Positions 10,172-18,374 of a stretch of 44,640 bases of DNA are shown here, one piece after another. Both the position numbers and the translations under genes were made by a program. Below the pieces are notes generated by a model. That model saw nothing but the letters and a program-made list of their open reading frames with translations. It did not search any database and was not told the DNA's origin. The DNA comes from Lachnospiraceae bacterium. GTDB lineage: Bacteria; Bacillota; Clostridia; Lachnospirales; Lachnospiraceae. The DNA lies in the NCBI GenBank assembly GCA_910575555.1, contig CAJTFX010000036.1, positions 1 through 44,640 on the forward strand, written 5' to 3'. Numbering within the stretch: position 1 is the stretch's first letter; every line of letters begins with the position of its first letter.

Positions 10172-10198
10172 TTAGCACTCATTTATATCGAGTGCTAA
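10172..10198. promoter_or_regulatory. CIRCE element (HrcA operator)
   Basis: An exact match to the CIRCE consensus, TTAGCACTC-N9-GAGTGCTAA, at 10172-10180 and 10190-10198. It lies between the groES promoter and start codon, so HrcA bound there would block transcription. A lone extra half site, TTAGCACTC, is at 10216-10224, overlapping the -10 region. Confidence 0.95.
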
Positions 10199-10212
10199 TT
10201 GCTTATGTACAT

Positions 10213-10241
10213 AATTTAGCACTCCCCTTTTTTTTTGTCAA
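10213..10241 (-). promoter_or_regulatory. groES-groEL promoter
   Basis: On the minus strand, a perfect TTGACA (10236-10241), 17 bp, then TAAATT (10213-10218). The -10 hexamer overlaps the extra CIRCE half site, and the full CIRCE starts about 15 bp further downstream. Confidence 0.65.
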
Positions 10242-10276
10242 TATCCATTTTCATATTTTATAAAAAGTTTAGATTT

Positions 10277-10768
10277 TTATTCCAATGGATGATCCTTTAT
10301 ATACTGTGCCATAAATTCCGCTGCCATCCGCACTAATTTAGGACAGGGACGCTTCTTGTAGTAATCATCTGTCCGCAGTTTCGGCGCAGGAGCGTCTTTT
10401 TTCTGCTCCAGCCCCAGAAGCTCCCGGCAGACAATGGAACCATTTTGCTCTTCAAATGCCTGGGCAAGCTGCTGGATTCTCTTATAGTGCTCCTTCTTGC
10501 CCTGGTAATCTTTCGGATCGTCATAGCCGTAGAGCATCCCCGCCACCAGAAACATTCCGCTGACCGCGCCGCAGACTTCCCTGAGCCTGCCCATTCCGCC
10601 GCCAAAGGAAGAACTCAGCTTTGCGGCTGTTTTTTCCTCCATACCGTGCAAATCAGAAAATGCCAGAACCACCGCCTGGGTGCAGTTGTATCCTTTCAGA
10701 AAATTTTCCTCTGCAATCTGTCCGTAATCCCGGCTGTTTCCTGCTTCTGTTGTTTTATTCTCTCCCAT
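10277..10768 (-). CDS. C_GCAxxG_C_C family protein
   Basis: 163 residues. The cysteine pattern that names this family is visible: GYNCTQAV near residue 28, the core VCGAVSG near residue 85, then a later Cys in IVCRELLG and another in RPCPKLV. Family members are small proteins thought to be redox- or metal-linked, often found beside oxidoreductase genes. The biochemical role is unknown. The start ATG at 10768 follows AGGAGGATAAGTACAGGAAT. It is a single gene upstream of, and in the same direction as, groES, with no obvious terminator except AT-rich DNA. Confidence 0.85.
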   Translation of the reverse strand: MGENKTTEAGNSRDYGQIAEENFLKGYNCTQAVVLAFSDLHGMEEKTAAKLSSSFGGGMGRLREVCGAVSGMFLVAGMLYGYDDPKDYQGKKEHYKRIQQLAQAFEEQNGSIVCRELLGLEQKKDAPAPKLRTDDYYKKRPCPKLVRMAAEFMAQYIKDHPLE

Positions 10769-10817
10769 ATTCCTGTACTTATCCTCCTGTATGAATTTAC
10801 TATGGCCGAATTATTTT

Positions 10818-10839
10818 ATATTTAACCGCCGGAGTAATA
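10818..10839 (-). repeat. Solo end of the 28-bp inverted-end repeat family
   Basis: ATATTTAACCGCCGGAGTAATA matches the right end of the element at 23601-23787 with one mismatch. It fills part of the 76-bp gap between the diguanylate cyclase and C_GCAxxG genes. Confidence 0.65.
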
Positions 10840-10844
10840 TTCTC

Positions 10845-12245
10845 CTATGCTCCTGAATCATCATCCGGTCTGTCCGTTTCCCATGCTTTTATTACATAGC
10901 AGGCCCGGCCGTTTTCTTTTGCCTGATACAGCATAGCGTCTGTTTCTGACAATATCCGTTCCACACTCCGGGGAAGCACAAACTGACAGGCGCCGATACT
11001 GCAGCTTACTTTTTTATCCGGAAGGATAGCTGCAATTACCTGAAGAAACTGTTTCAGACGGCGCTCCAGCTCCTTCTGCTCCATGGAATGCTCAATGATA
11101 ACGGCGAATTCATCTCCGCCGATTCTTCCCACTGTCCCGTCGCACCTGAATATGCTCTGCAGGTGTCCCGCAATGTCTCTCAGAACCTTATCCCCCACAG
11201 AATGTCCGAACGTATCATTAATTTCTTTAAAATAATCCACGTCCACAAACAAAAACCATCCCAGGGGCTTTTGCCCTTGGCGGTTCCCCTTCTGGACTTT
11301 CTCACAATGGTAAAGAAACATCCTCCTGCCCATTGCGCCGGTCAGTTCATCGATCTCTCCTTTATATTCCCGGTATGACATATATTTATACATGGAAATC
11401 AGTAAAATAACTGATATCACATTCAAAGACAGAGACGCCACCAAAAACTGTATCTGCAGATGCAGCAAATCTCCGGCTATTCCTGCAGACACCGCTATTC
11501 CGTGCCTCTCCAGCATATAAGACTCCCTCTGGGAAAAATAAACTGCCGCAGAAACTGCCATGCAAAAAATGAAAAACTCAAAAACGACAAAAAACAAATT
11601 CGCTTTTCCCGAGTCATAGGGATTATTTACAGACTGATCCATACAGGTTTTAATATTCTGCACCGTATGCCCCTGGTAAACGGTCAGCAGCAGCGTAACC
11701 ACACTGACGCAGATCGCTGCAAAAACCGCGTCGTCCCAGTCATAATGGAATGCAGAATAAAAGTGATATCCAAGTTCCGGAAATAGCAGCTCCATTGCCG
11801 TATATACAATCAGCGAATGTATTTTCGGCGCAATCAGGGAAATCACACCGCTCCATATCCGGTAGTGTTTCCTGCTTTTTACAAATTGAAACACAATTCC
11901 CACAAGAAATCCAAACAATACCCTGGTTCCAACGCTCAGCAGCAGGCTGGACACCGGAAAACCGCTTAAAAATGGAGAAAATACTGCATCTGCCGGCATA
12001 ACGTAAGATCCGGACGCTTTGTACATACTGGCTATTCCGAACACCAAACCGAGCATTGAAGACGGTACAGGACCGAACAGGCATCCTGCCACCAGAATCG
12101 GAAGGTATGCGATGGTAATAGAAATGGGCGGTATATGAAGATACCCCAGAAAAGTAAAGGACATTAAAAGTTCAATGGCAATTAAAATCCAAAAACAATA
12201 ACGATCAAAACAGGAATCACCCCACAGTTTTTTTGTTGATTTCAT
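10845..12245 (-). CDS. Membrane diguanylate cyclase with ECF-S-like N-terminal region
   Basis: 466 residues from the ATG at 12245, preceded by GAGAGGAA; the longer open frame upstream would swallow the promoter. The N-terminal ~200 residues are hydrophobic with five or six helices. They include ISITIAYLPILVAGCLFGP and later helices resembling the substrate-binding S component of ECF vitamin transporters. Two more helices bracket a short external loop (about 220-295). The GGDEF domain (about 305-450) has an intact GRIGGDEF active site at about 375-379. It should make cyclic di-GMP from GTP. The canonical RxxD inhibitory site is not present (RCDG at that position). The ligand is unknown. Confidence 0.85.
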   Translation of the reverse strand: MKSTKKLWGDSCFDRYCFWILIAIELLMSFTFLGYLHIPPISITIAYLPILVAGCLFGPVPSSMLGLVFGIASMYKASGSYVMPADAVFSPFLSGFPVSSLLLSVGTRVLFGFLVGIVFQFVKSRKHYRIWSGVISLIAPKIHSLIVYTAMELLFPELGYHFYSAFHYDWDDAVFAAICVSVVTLLLTVYQGHTVQNIKTCMDQSVNNPYDSGKANLFFVVFEFFIFCMAVSAAVYFSQRESYMLERHGIAVSAGIAGDLLHLQIQFLVASLSLNVISVILLISMYKYMSYREYKGEIDELTGAMGRRMFLYHCEKVQKGNRQGQKPLGWFLFVDVDYFKEINDTFGHSVGDKVLRDIAGHLQSIFRCDGTVGRIGGDEFAVIIEHSMEQKELERRLKQFLQVIAAILPDKKVSCSIGACQFVLPRSVERILSETDAMLYQAKENGRACYVIKAWETDRPDDDSGA

Positions 12246-12285
12246 CAAATATTCCTCTCTGTATACGCACCACTTTGCGTTATTA

Positions 12286-12314
12286 ACCATAACCCATCTA
12301 TTTGAAAAAGTCAA
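12286..12314 (-). promoter_or_regulatory. Promoter of the diguanylate cyclase gene
   Basis: TTGACT (12309-12314), 17 bp, TATGGT (12286-12291) on the minus strand, about 40 bp before the ATG. This separates the cyclase from the sulfotransferase operon upstream. Confidence 0.6.
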
Positions 12315-12364
12315 CATTTCCTGCCGAAATAAACCGCCTGTCCTTAAATTAACTTTACAAAAGA

Positions 12365-12431
12365 GCTGCCGCATTAAAAAGCAAACATACAAGATACCAT
12401 ACCCTGTAATTGCATTTCTTAATGCGGCAGC
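12365..12431 (-). terminator. Inverted repeat at the end of the sulfotransferase operon
   Basis: GCTGCCGCATTAA (12365-12377) is exactly complementary to 12419-12431, with 41 bp between. The first sulfotransferase's stop codon lies inside the right arm. On the minus strand CTCTTTTG follows the stem; on the plus strand CCCTTTTTC does, so it may act in both directions. Confidence 0.6.
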
Positions 12432-13600
12432 CCTTTTTCACTGTACCGTTTGCCGTAATTCACGGCTGTTTGCTGTACCCCCCCCCAGGATTTTTTCACC
12501 CTGCTCCCCATCGTTTGAAAGGGATGCTTCAGCTTGTACTTCAAATCTGACATCTCGCATTCCAGTTCTTCATTCTTCTTCATCAAACAGAGTGTTGAAG
12601 TTCCGAAAAGCTTCACCACATCTTCTATCATATCCAGATTTCTGGGGTTCCATTTTTCCCCCGCCTGATAAGTTTCCTCAAACAGTCTTTCTTCCCCCAG
12701 ATATTCCCTGGCAATCCTGCGGTTTCCCTCTTTATATTCCGCCATAAATTCCTGAAACTCCTGTTCAGACATCATGCTGCTGTTCCTGTTTTCTCTGGAC
12801 TGAAGAGAAAATTCCCTTAACCACATCCTGAACAAATCGTTGCTTTTCTGATCTAAATCCGGCAATCCGTTCAGTATCCGTTTAATCTCACTGCAGTTTT
12901 TGGTCAGGCTGACGTTTGACACTTCTTCCCGAATCTGGTATTCCTCTGAAAACTTTAATCCGATTGTCTGGATAAAATCTTTCTGAATCAGCCCTTCTGA
13001 AAACCTGCTTCTGTCATATCTTCTGACGATGATATTTTCTTTTCCCACAATACCCGCAATTTTCTCTAACGTTTTGTAATAATCAAGCTGTACCACCGGA
13101 AGCCTTTTTATCATTTCTTCCCAGGTAATGACAGATGTTTTCCGAAGGCCTGCCTTTACAATCTGATTCCACCAGGAATAGACAAACTCATCCTGCCGGC
13201 GCAAATACACAACTATTTTCACAGTAAAAAGATTCTGTTCCAATTCCTTCTGAATCTGATCCCAGCACATACCTGAACATTTAAATCCATGATTCCACAC
13301 ACCTTCATCGGAAAGAATTATATTATCATACACTTCAAACTTTTCCTGAATCTGTTCAAAGTTTTCCCTGCAAATCTTTTCATCTGCGGCAAAATCCCAC
13401 GATGCCTGATTCATGTTCCCAAGCAGAAAATGTCCGTTTCTCCATTTTCCCGTGTTAGCGTATTCAACTTCAAACATCGGATAATCGTACCCATATGAAT
13501 GAAATGCCTCTCTGTTATCCATGCAAAAACGCTGAATGGCAGTTGTGGCCGTTTTCGGCGTTCCGATATGCAGATACAAAACTTTCGCATTTTTGCCCAT
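12419..13600 (-). CDS. Sulfotransferase family protein, copy 1
   Basis: 393 residues from the ATG at 13600 (AAAGGCGGGTG upstream). The PAPS 5'-phosphosulfate loop is HIGTPKTATTAIQ (about residues 11-23). The 3'-phosphate-binding strand is VYLRRQDEFVYSWW, with Arg and Ser in the expected places. A helical C-terminus ends in a short coiled coil (NEELECEMSDLKYKL) and a basic tail. It should transfer sulfuryl groups from PAPS to an unknown hydroxyl or amine acceptor. No signal peptide or membrane helix is seen. It is the last gene of the cys operon, starting 36 bp after copy 2, and about half of its residues match that copy. A run of nine G lies near the 3' end. Confidence 0.8.
   Translation of the reverse strand: MGKNAKVLYLHIGTPKTATTAIQRFCMDNREAFHSYGYDYPMFEVEYANTGKWRNGHFLLGNMNQASWDFAADEKICRENFEQIQEKFEVYDNIILSDEGVWNHGFKCSGMCWDQIQKELEQNLFTVKIVVYLRRQDEFVYSWWNQIVKAGLRKTSVITWEEMIKRLPVVQLDYYKTLEKIAGIVGKENIIVRRYDRSRFSEGLIQKDFIQTIGLKFSEEYQIREEVSNVSLTKNCSEIKRILNGLPDLDQKSNDLFRMWLREFSLQSRENRNSSMMSEQEFQEFMAEYKEGNRRIAREYLGEERLFEETYQAGEKWNPRNLDMIEDVVKLFGTSTLCLMKKNEELECEMSDLKYKLKHPFQTMGSRVKKSWGGVQQTAVNYGKRYSEKGLPH
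12478..12486 (-). repeat. G9 homopolymer inside sulfotransferase copy 1
   Basis: Nine consecutive C on the plus strand, read as TGG GGG GGG G in the gene (Trp-Gly-Gly-Val). A one-base slip would change the last ~20 residues. As sequenced the frame is intact. Confidence 0.8.
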
Positions 13601-13636
13601 ATGTAAACACCCGCCTTTCATTTACCTGTCTCTATA

Positions 13637-14758
13637 TTACTGCGCCTTCTTTCTCGAATTCTTAATCCGGTTTCCCACCGTCTGGAACGGATGATTCAGC
13701 TTATATCTTAAAGTGGTAATCTGATGCTCCAATTCTTCATTTTTCTTCAGAAGGGAAAGGGTAACCATTCCGAAAAACGTCACGGCGTCCTCCACCATCA
13801 AAGAATTGCCGGACTCCCACTTTTTCTCCACCTGATAGCTGTCGTCAAATAATTTATCCTGCCCTTTCAGATACTCCTCTACAATCCTCCGGTTTCCCTC
13901 CTCGTATTTGCTCATAAATTCCCGCAGTTCCGGCTCGGAAAGCATACTGTACTGCCTGTCATTCCTGGGATTCATGGAAATTCCGCTTAAATATTCCCGG
14001 AACAGATCATTTCTTTTCTTATCCAGTCCCGGCAGACAGTTCAGAAGCCGCTTAATCTCATTGCTGCTCTTCGTCAGGCTTATATTTTCCACTTTTGACT
14101 CAATCTGATACCCTTCAGAAAGCTCCAGGCCGACTGCATCCGCAAAATCCGCCTGAATGGCCTGCCCCACAAAGGAAGCCCTGTCAAACTTTCTTACGGT
14201 AATATTTTCCTTCCCCACAACTGCCGCTATCTTCTCTAACGTTCCATAATAATCAAGCTGAACCACCGGAAGTTTTTCCAGCATTTCTTTCCATGTAAAA
14301 GAAGAAGTTTTTTTCATTCCTTCTTTTACCACCTGATTCCACCAGGAATAGGTGAATTCATCCTGCCGCCGCAAATATACAATCACTTTTATGGTAAAAA
14401 TATTTTTCTCCAGTTCCTTCTTCAGCCTGTTCCATCCATTAATTCTAAATCCATGGTTCCACATGCTCTCGTCTGAAAGGATTACACCGTCATACTGTTC
14501 AAACGCTTCGTATATCTGCCCAAATGCCTCCTGGAATACTTTTTCTTCCTCCTCCAGACTGCGCTCTTCTCGTGAAAGATACGTGTCTCCCACCAGAAAA
14601 TGCGCATTTCTGGTCCGCAGCACATTGGGATATTTCCATTCAAATACAGGATAAAAATATCCTTGGCGGTTCAATAATTCCTGGTTATCCCTGCAAAAAA
14701 ACTGAATTGCAGTTGTAGCCGTTTTCGGCGTTCCGATGTGCAAATATAACGTTTTCAT
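13637..14758 (-). CDS. Sulfotransferase family protein, copy 2
   Basis: 373 residues. The PAPS loop is HIGTPKTATTAIQ at residues 7-19 and the 3'-phosphate motif is VYLRRQDEFTYSWW near 130. The shared blocks LPVVQLDYY, EGNRRIVEEYL and NHPFQTVGNRIK show it is a full-length paralogue of copy 1. The C-terminus is shorter and lysine-rich. The ATG at 14758 is only 5 bp after the cysA stop, with GGGAG inside the cysA end, so it is translationally close-coupled to the sulfate transporter. Acceptor unknown; proteins of this general type in bacteria modify glycans, lipids or small molecules. Confidence 0.82.
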   Translation of the reverse strand: MKTLYLHIGTPKTATTAIQFFCRDNQELLNRQGYFYPVFEWKYPNVLRTRNAHFLVGDTYLSREERSLEEEEKVFQEAFGQIYEAFEQYDGVILSDESMWNHGFRINGWNRLKKELEKNIFTIKVIVYLRRQDEFTYSWWNQVVKEGMKKTSSFTWKEMLEKLPVVQLDYYGTLEKIAAVVGKENITVRKFDRASFVGQAIQADFADAVGLELSEGYQIESKVENISLTKSSNEIKRLLNCLPGLDKKRNDLFREYLSGISMNPRNDRQYSMLSEPELREFMSKYEEGNRRIVEEYLKGQDKLFDDSYQVEKKWESGNSLMVEDAVTFFGMVTLSLLKKNEELEHQITTLRYKLNHPFQTVGNRIKNSRKKAQ

Positions 14759-14763
14759 CTACT

Positions 14764-15495
14764 TCATCTCCCTTTCCCGGAAAACCTCTCCGTTTCAATA
14801 AATTCTGCCACAAAATCCGTTTTCGGATGGAAGCAGATCTCGTCCGGCGTCCCGATCTGTTCTATTTTTCCCTGATTGATAATAATCACCTGATTGGCCA
14901 CTTCCATGGCCTCCTCCTGATCGTGGGTGACAAAAATACTGGTAATGCCCACCCGTTCTATCATATCCCGCAGCCAGTTTCTCAGCTCCCGCCGCACTTT
15001 GGCGTCAATGGCCGCAAAAGGCTCGTCCAACAGCAGCAGGCCCGGGTCCGGGGCCAAAGCCCTGGCAAACGCCACCCGCTGTCTTTGTCCGCCGGACAGC
15101 TGATGGGGATAGCGTTTTCCCAAATCCTCCATGGAAATCAATTCCAGCAGCTCCTCCACCCGGGTTTTGATTTCCGCTTTGCTTTTTTTCTGGACCTCCA
15201 GGCCAAAGCCGATATTGTCCGCCACTGTCATATACCGAAACAACGCATAGTTTTGAAATACAAACCCAATGCCGCGTTTATTGCCGGGCAGATCATTGAC
15301 CCGAATCCCATTGATTCTGATATCGCCGAAATCCGGCCGGTCCAGTCCGGCAATCATCCGGAGGATAGTGGTTTTGCCGCTTCCGCTGGGACCTAAAAGC
15401 GCCGCCATCTGACCTTTTTCGATTCCGAAGCTTACATGGTCCGATGCCTGAAATCCGTCAAACGTCTTACAAATATCCTTCATTTCCACATACAT
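14764..15495 (-). CDS. cysA: Sulfate ABC transporter ATP-binding protein
   Basis: 243 residues from the ATG at 15495 (AAGGAG nine bases before); upstream codons would overlap cysW. Walker A is GPSGSGKTT, the Q-loop is VFQNYALF, the ABC signature is LSGGQRQRVAFARAL, Walker B is LLLLDEPFAAID and the H-loop is FVTHDQEEA. It hydrolyses ATP to drive sulfate import through CysT/CysW. Typical CysA proteins have a C-terminal regulatory (TOBE-type) domain of about 100 residues; here the protein ends right after the ATPase core (FVAEFIETERFSGKGR). Confidence 0.92.
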   Translation of the reverse strand: MYVEMKDICKTFDGFQASDHVSFGIEKGQMAALLGPSGSGKTTILRMIAGLDRPDFGDIRINGIRVNDLPGNKRGIGFVFQNYALFRYMTVADNIGFGLEVQKKSKAEIKTRVEELLELISMEDLGKRYPHQLSGGQRQRVAFARALAPDPGLLLLDEPFAAIDAKVRRELRNWLRDMIERVGITSIFVTHDQEEAMEVANQVIIINQGKIEQIGTPDEICFHPKTDFVAEFIETERFSGKGR

Positions 15496-15508
15496 ATTCC
15501 CATGCTCC

Positions 15509-16396
15509 TTATTTTTTCTTCCATTCCACCAGACTCTTGACAATCAGTATCAGCACCGCCAGCGCTACTAAGACGGAAGATACCGCAAAAGCCGCCGCTG
15601 TTTGAAACTCATTGTACAGAATTTCCACGTGCAGGGGCAGGGTATTGGTCTTACCCCGCAAATGGCCGGAAATCACAGATACCGCGCCGAATTCCCCCAT
15701 GGCCCGGGCGCTGCACAGAATTACTCCGTACAAAAGGGCCCACTTAATATGCGGAAACGTAATCCGCCAGAAAATCGTCCACCCGCCTGCTCCCATCAAT
15801 GCCGCCGCTTCCTCTTCATCTTTTCCCTGGGCGTTCAGCACCGGAAACAATTCCCGGAACACAAAGGGAAAGGTCACAAATATGGTTGCCAGGATGACTC
15901 CCGGCACTGCAAAAACAATTTTAATATCGTACTGATCCAGAAAATCTCCCATCCATCCCATAGTTCCGAAGGTCAGGATAAACACCAGGCCGGCAATCAC
16001 CGGAGAGATGGAAAACGGAATGTCAATCAAAGCCGCAAGGGCCTGCCTTCCACGAAAATAAAATTTTGACAGCAAAAAGGCTGCAAACACTCCGAACACG
16101 GTATTGACCAAAACAGCGGTTCCCGTGGCCAGAATGGTGAGCCAAAGCGCCTTGATGGTATATTCATCCAGTACCGCTTCCAGGTATGCCTCCCATCCTT
16201 CTCTCCAGGCGTTGGCCGCCACCACTGCCAAAGGCAGCGCCAGCATCACAAAAAGAAACAGCACGCTGAGACCAATCAGCAGATATTTCACTGCGCGGCT
16301 TCCGCCCTCTTCCTGAGGCTTCACCACCTTCTGGATGGAATTGATACTGTCCCCTACCATGTCCTGCTGATAGGTTCTCTGCTTTTTCTTAGCCAT
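15509..16396 (-). CDS. cysW: Sulfate ABC transporter permease CysW
   Basis: 295 residues with six predicted helices after a cytoplasmic N-terminal extension of about 35 residues. The EAA loop that docks with the ATPase is EEEAAALMGAGGWTIFWRITFPHI (about 195-218). SARAMGEFGAVSVISG is the strongly conserved sulfate-permease segment. AAGGAGAATATT precedes the ATG. It forms the membrane channel with CysT; cysA follows after 13 bp. Confidence 0.93.
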   Translation of the reverse strand: MAKKKQRTYQQDMVGDSINSIQKVVKPQEEGGSRAVKYLLIGLSVLFLFVMLALPLAVVAANAWREGWEAYLEAVLDEYTIKALWLTILATGTAVLVNTVFGVFAAFLLSKFYFRGRQALAALIDIPFSISPVIAGLVFILTFGTMGWMGDFLDQYDIKIVFAVPGVILATIFVTFPFVFRELFPVLNAQGKDEEEAAALMGAGGWTIFWRITFPHIKWALLYGVILCSARAMGEFGAVSVISGHLRGKTNTLPLHVEILYNEFQTAAAFAVSSVLVALAVLILIVKSLVEWKKK

Positions 16397-16468
16397 AATA
16401 TTCTCCTTCTTACCTGCATCCCGCTTTGTCAGCCAAAGATTTTGCCAAACCGGGCGCTTCTCATATTT

Positions 16469-17320
16469 TCATGCTTTGCTGAACTTCTGCATATAAATCT
16501 GCAGTGAATTAATGAAAAGCATCAGCAAAAAAGAAACCAGAAGAAGCGCCAGCGCAATGGCAGTGGCATCGGAATATTTATACTGCTCTAACTTTGACAT
16601 AATTAAAAGGGGCGCAATCTGTGTCTTAAAAGGAATATTTCCGGCAATAAATACTACGCTGCCGTACTCTCCTATCCCTCTGGCAAAAGCAAGTCCGAAG
16701 CCGGCCAGAAGCGCCGGAAACAGTTCCGGAAGAATCACCTTGAAAAAAGTGCGCGTCCGTCCTGCCCCCAGCATCATGGCCGCTTCCTCATACTGTCTGT
16801 CCAGTTTCTCCAACACCGGCTGCACAGACCGCACCACAAAAGGGATTCCCACAAATACCATGGCAATGGTAATGCCAATGCGGGTATATGCAATGGAAAT
16901 GCCTATCTTATCAAAAGCCGCGCCGATCCATCCCTGGTCGGAATAGAGAAAGGTAAGTGAAATACCTGCAACCGCTGTCGGCAGCGCAAAGGGCAGCTCA
17001 ATCATTCCATCCATGATCCGTTTTCCCGGAAATTCGTACCGTACTAACACCCAGGCCAGAATCAGGCCGAACACTCCATTGATCAGGGCCGCAAGAAATG
17101 CGCAGGAAAAGCTCACCAGGTAACCGGACATCACCTGCCTGGAGGTAACTACCTCTGTGAATTCCTGGAAACTCATTTTACTGGCGCTGATAAAAATAGA
17201 CGCCAGAGGAATCAGAATAAAACAGCCAAGCATGGCAAGAGTCACTCCCATGGAAAGGCCGAATCCCGGTATTACCCGGACTCCTTTTTTATTTTTTACT
17301 TTTACAATCTGCTGCTCCAC
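16469..17320 (-). CDS. cysT: Sulfate ABC transporter permease CysT (CysU)
   Basis: 283 residues, starting with GTG at 17320 ten bases after AAGGAG. Six membrane helices; the EAA loop is YEEAAMMLGAGRTRTFFKVILPEL, and ARGIGEYGSVVFIAGN is the family's conserved signature. It is the partner of CysW. It follows sbp by 24 bp and precedes cysW by 72 bp; no terminator is visible in that gap. Confidence 0.93.
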   Translation of the reverse strand: MEQQIVKVKNKKGVRVIPGFGLSMGVTLAMLGCFILIPLASIFISASKMSFQEFTEVVTSRQVMSGYLVSFSCAFLAALINGVFGLILAWVLVRYEFPGKRIMDGMIELPFALPTAVAGISLTFLYSDQGWIGAAFDKIGISIAYTRIGITIAMVFVGIPFVVRSVQPVLEKLDRQYEEAAMMLGAGRTRTFFKVILPELFPALLAGFGLAFARGIGEYGSVVFIAGNIPFKTQIAPLLIMSKLEQYKYSDATAIALALLLVSFLLMLFINSLQIYMQKFSKA

Positions 17321-17344
17321 GCCTCAAATTCTCCTTGTTCCATA

Positions 17345-18361
17345 TTACTGCGCATAAATCTGATCAAACACTGCCCCATCCTGGAAATACGTCTCATAAG
17401 CCTCGTCCCATCCGCCGAATTCGTCAATTGTCACCAGATTCATCTCCAAATCAAACTTATCGGAAAACTCTTTCAGGATTTCCTCATTGGAAGGACGGTA
17501 ATGATGCTTTCCTGCCAGTCTTTGGGCATCGTCACTGTAAAGATGCTCCAGATATGCTTTGGCCAGCTCCTCTGTACCGTGATCCCTGGCATTCTTATCC
17601 ACCACTGCAACTGAAGGCTGGGCCAGAATGCTGACGCTGGGCGTTACAATCTCAAACTCATCCGGATGTGTCTCCAGGGACAGATACGCTTCATTTTCCC
17701 AGGCAATCAGCACGTCGCCCTGCCCGTTTTCTACAAAGGTATTGGTGGCTCCCCGGGCGCCGGAATCCAATACCAGAACATTTTTGTATAATTTCTTCAG
17801 AAATTCTTCTGTTTCCTGCTGATTTTTGCCGTTCTGCTGCTCATAAGCCCAGGCAGCCAGGAAATTCCAGCAGGCCCCGCCGGAGGTTTTGGGATTGGGG
17901 GTAATTACTTCCACTCCGTCTCTCACCAAATCATCCCAGTCTTTGATATTTTTCTCATTGCCTTTGCGCACCAGGAACACAATTGTGGACGTATAAGGAG
18001 CGCTGTTTCCCTCAAGTTCTTCCATCCACCCTTCCTCAATCATCCCTGAATTCTCAATGGCCGTGATATCATGGGCCAGAGCCAGAGTCACCACATCCGC
18101 CTCGTTTCCTTCGATGACGGAGCGGGCCTGGGAGCCGGAGCCCCCGTGGGACTGAGTGATGGTCACATCGCTGCCGCCCTTTTCTTTCCAGTATTCATTA
18201 AAAATCTCATTGTATTCTGCATAAAATTCCCGGGTAGGATCATAGGAAACATTCAGAAGTTCCGTACCGTCCCCTTTCTTTTTCCCGGAATCACTGCCGC
18301 ATCCCGCCAGACAGGAAACTACAAGAATGCAAAACAGCAATGCCGCCGCTTTTTTACTCAT
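17345..18361 (-). CDS. sbp: Sulfate-binding lipoprotein
   Basis: 338 residues. A lipoprotein signal, [12 protein letters not shown], gives the lipidated Cys at residue 21, so the protein is anchored outside the membrane. Then come [11 protein letters not shown] and [16 protein letters not shown], ligand-contacting segments of the sulfate/thiosulfate-binding family, and ALAHDI and LVRKGN. It captures sulfate for the CysTWA importer. The ATG follows AAGAGGTGG; cysNC ends 13 bp upstream. Confidence 0.93.
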   Translation of the reverse strand: MSKKAAALLFCILVVSCLAGCGSDSGKKKGDGTELLNVSYDPTREFYAEYNEIFNEYWKEKGGSDVTITQSHGGSGSQARSVIEGNEADVVTLALAHDITAIENSGMIEEGWMEELEGNSAPYTSTIVFLVRKGNEKNIKDWDDLVRDGVEVITPNPKTSGGACWNFLAAWAYEQQNGKNQQETEEFLKKLYKNVLVLDSGARGATNTFVENGQGDVLIAWENEAYLSLETHPDEFEIVTPSVSILAQPSVAVVDKNARDHGTEELAKAYLEHLYSDDAQRLAGKHHYRPSNEEILKEFSDKFDLEMNLVTIDEFGGWDEAYETYFQDGAVFDQIYAQ

Positions 18362-18374
18362 AATATTCCACCTC

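Noticed and set aside
12345-12392. Longer start for the diguanylate cyclase at 12392
   Set aside because: The extra 49 codons contain the promoter and part of the operon terminator, and the ATG at 12245 has GAGAGGAA in front.
13627-13645. TATTACTGCGCC as another repeat-family end
   Set aside because: The match is short and it falls on the stop and last codons of a sulfotransferase gene; chance is the simpler explanation.
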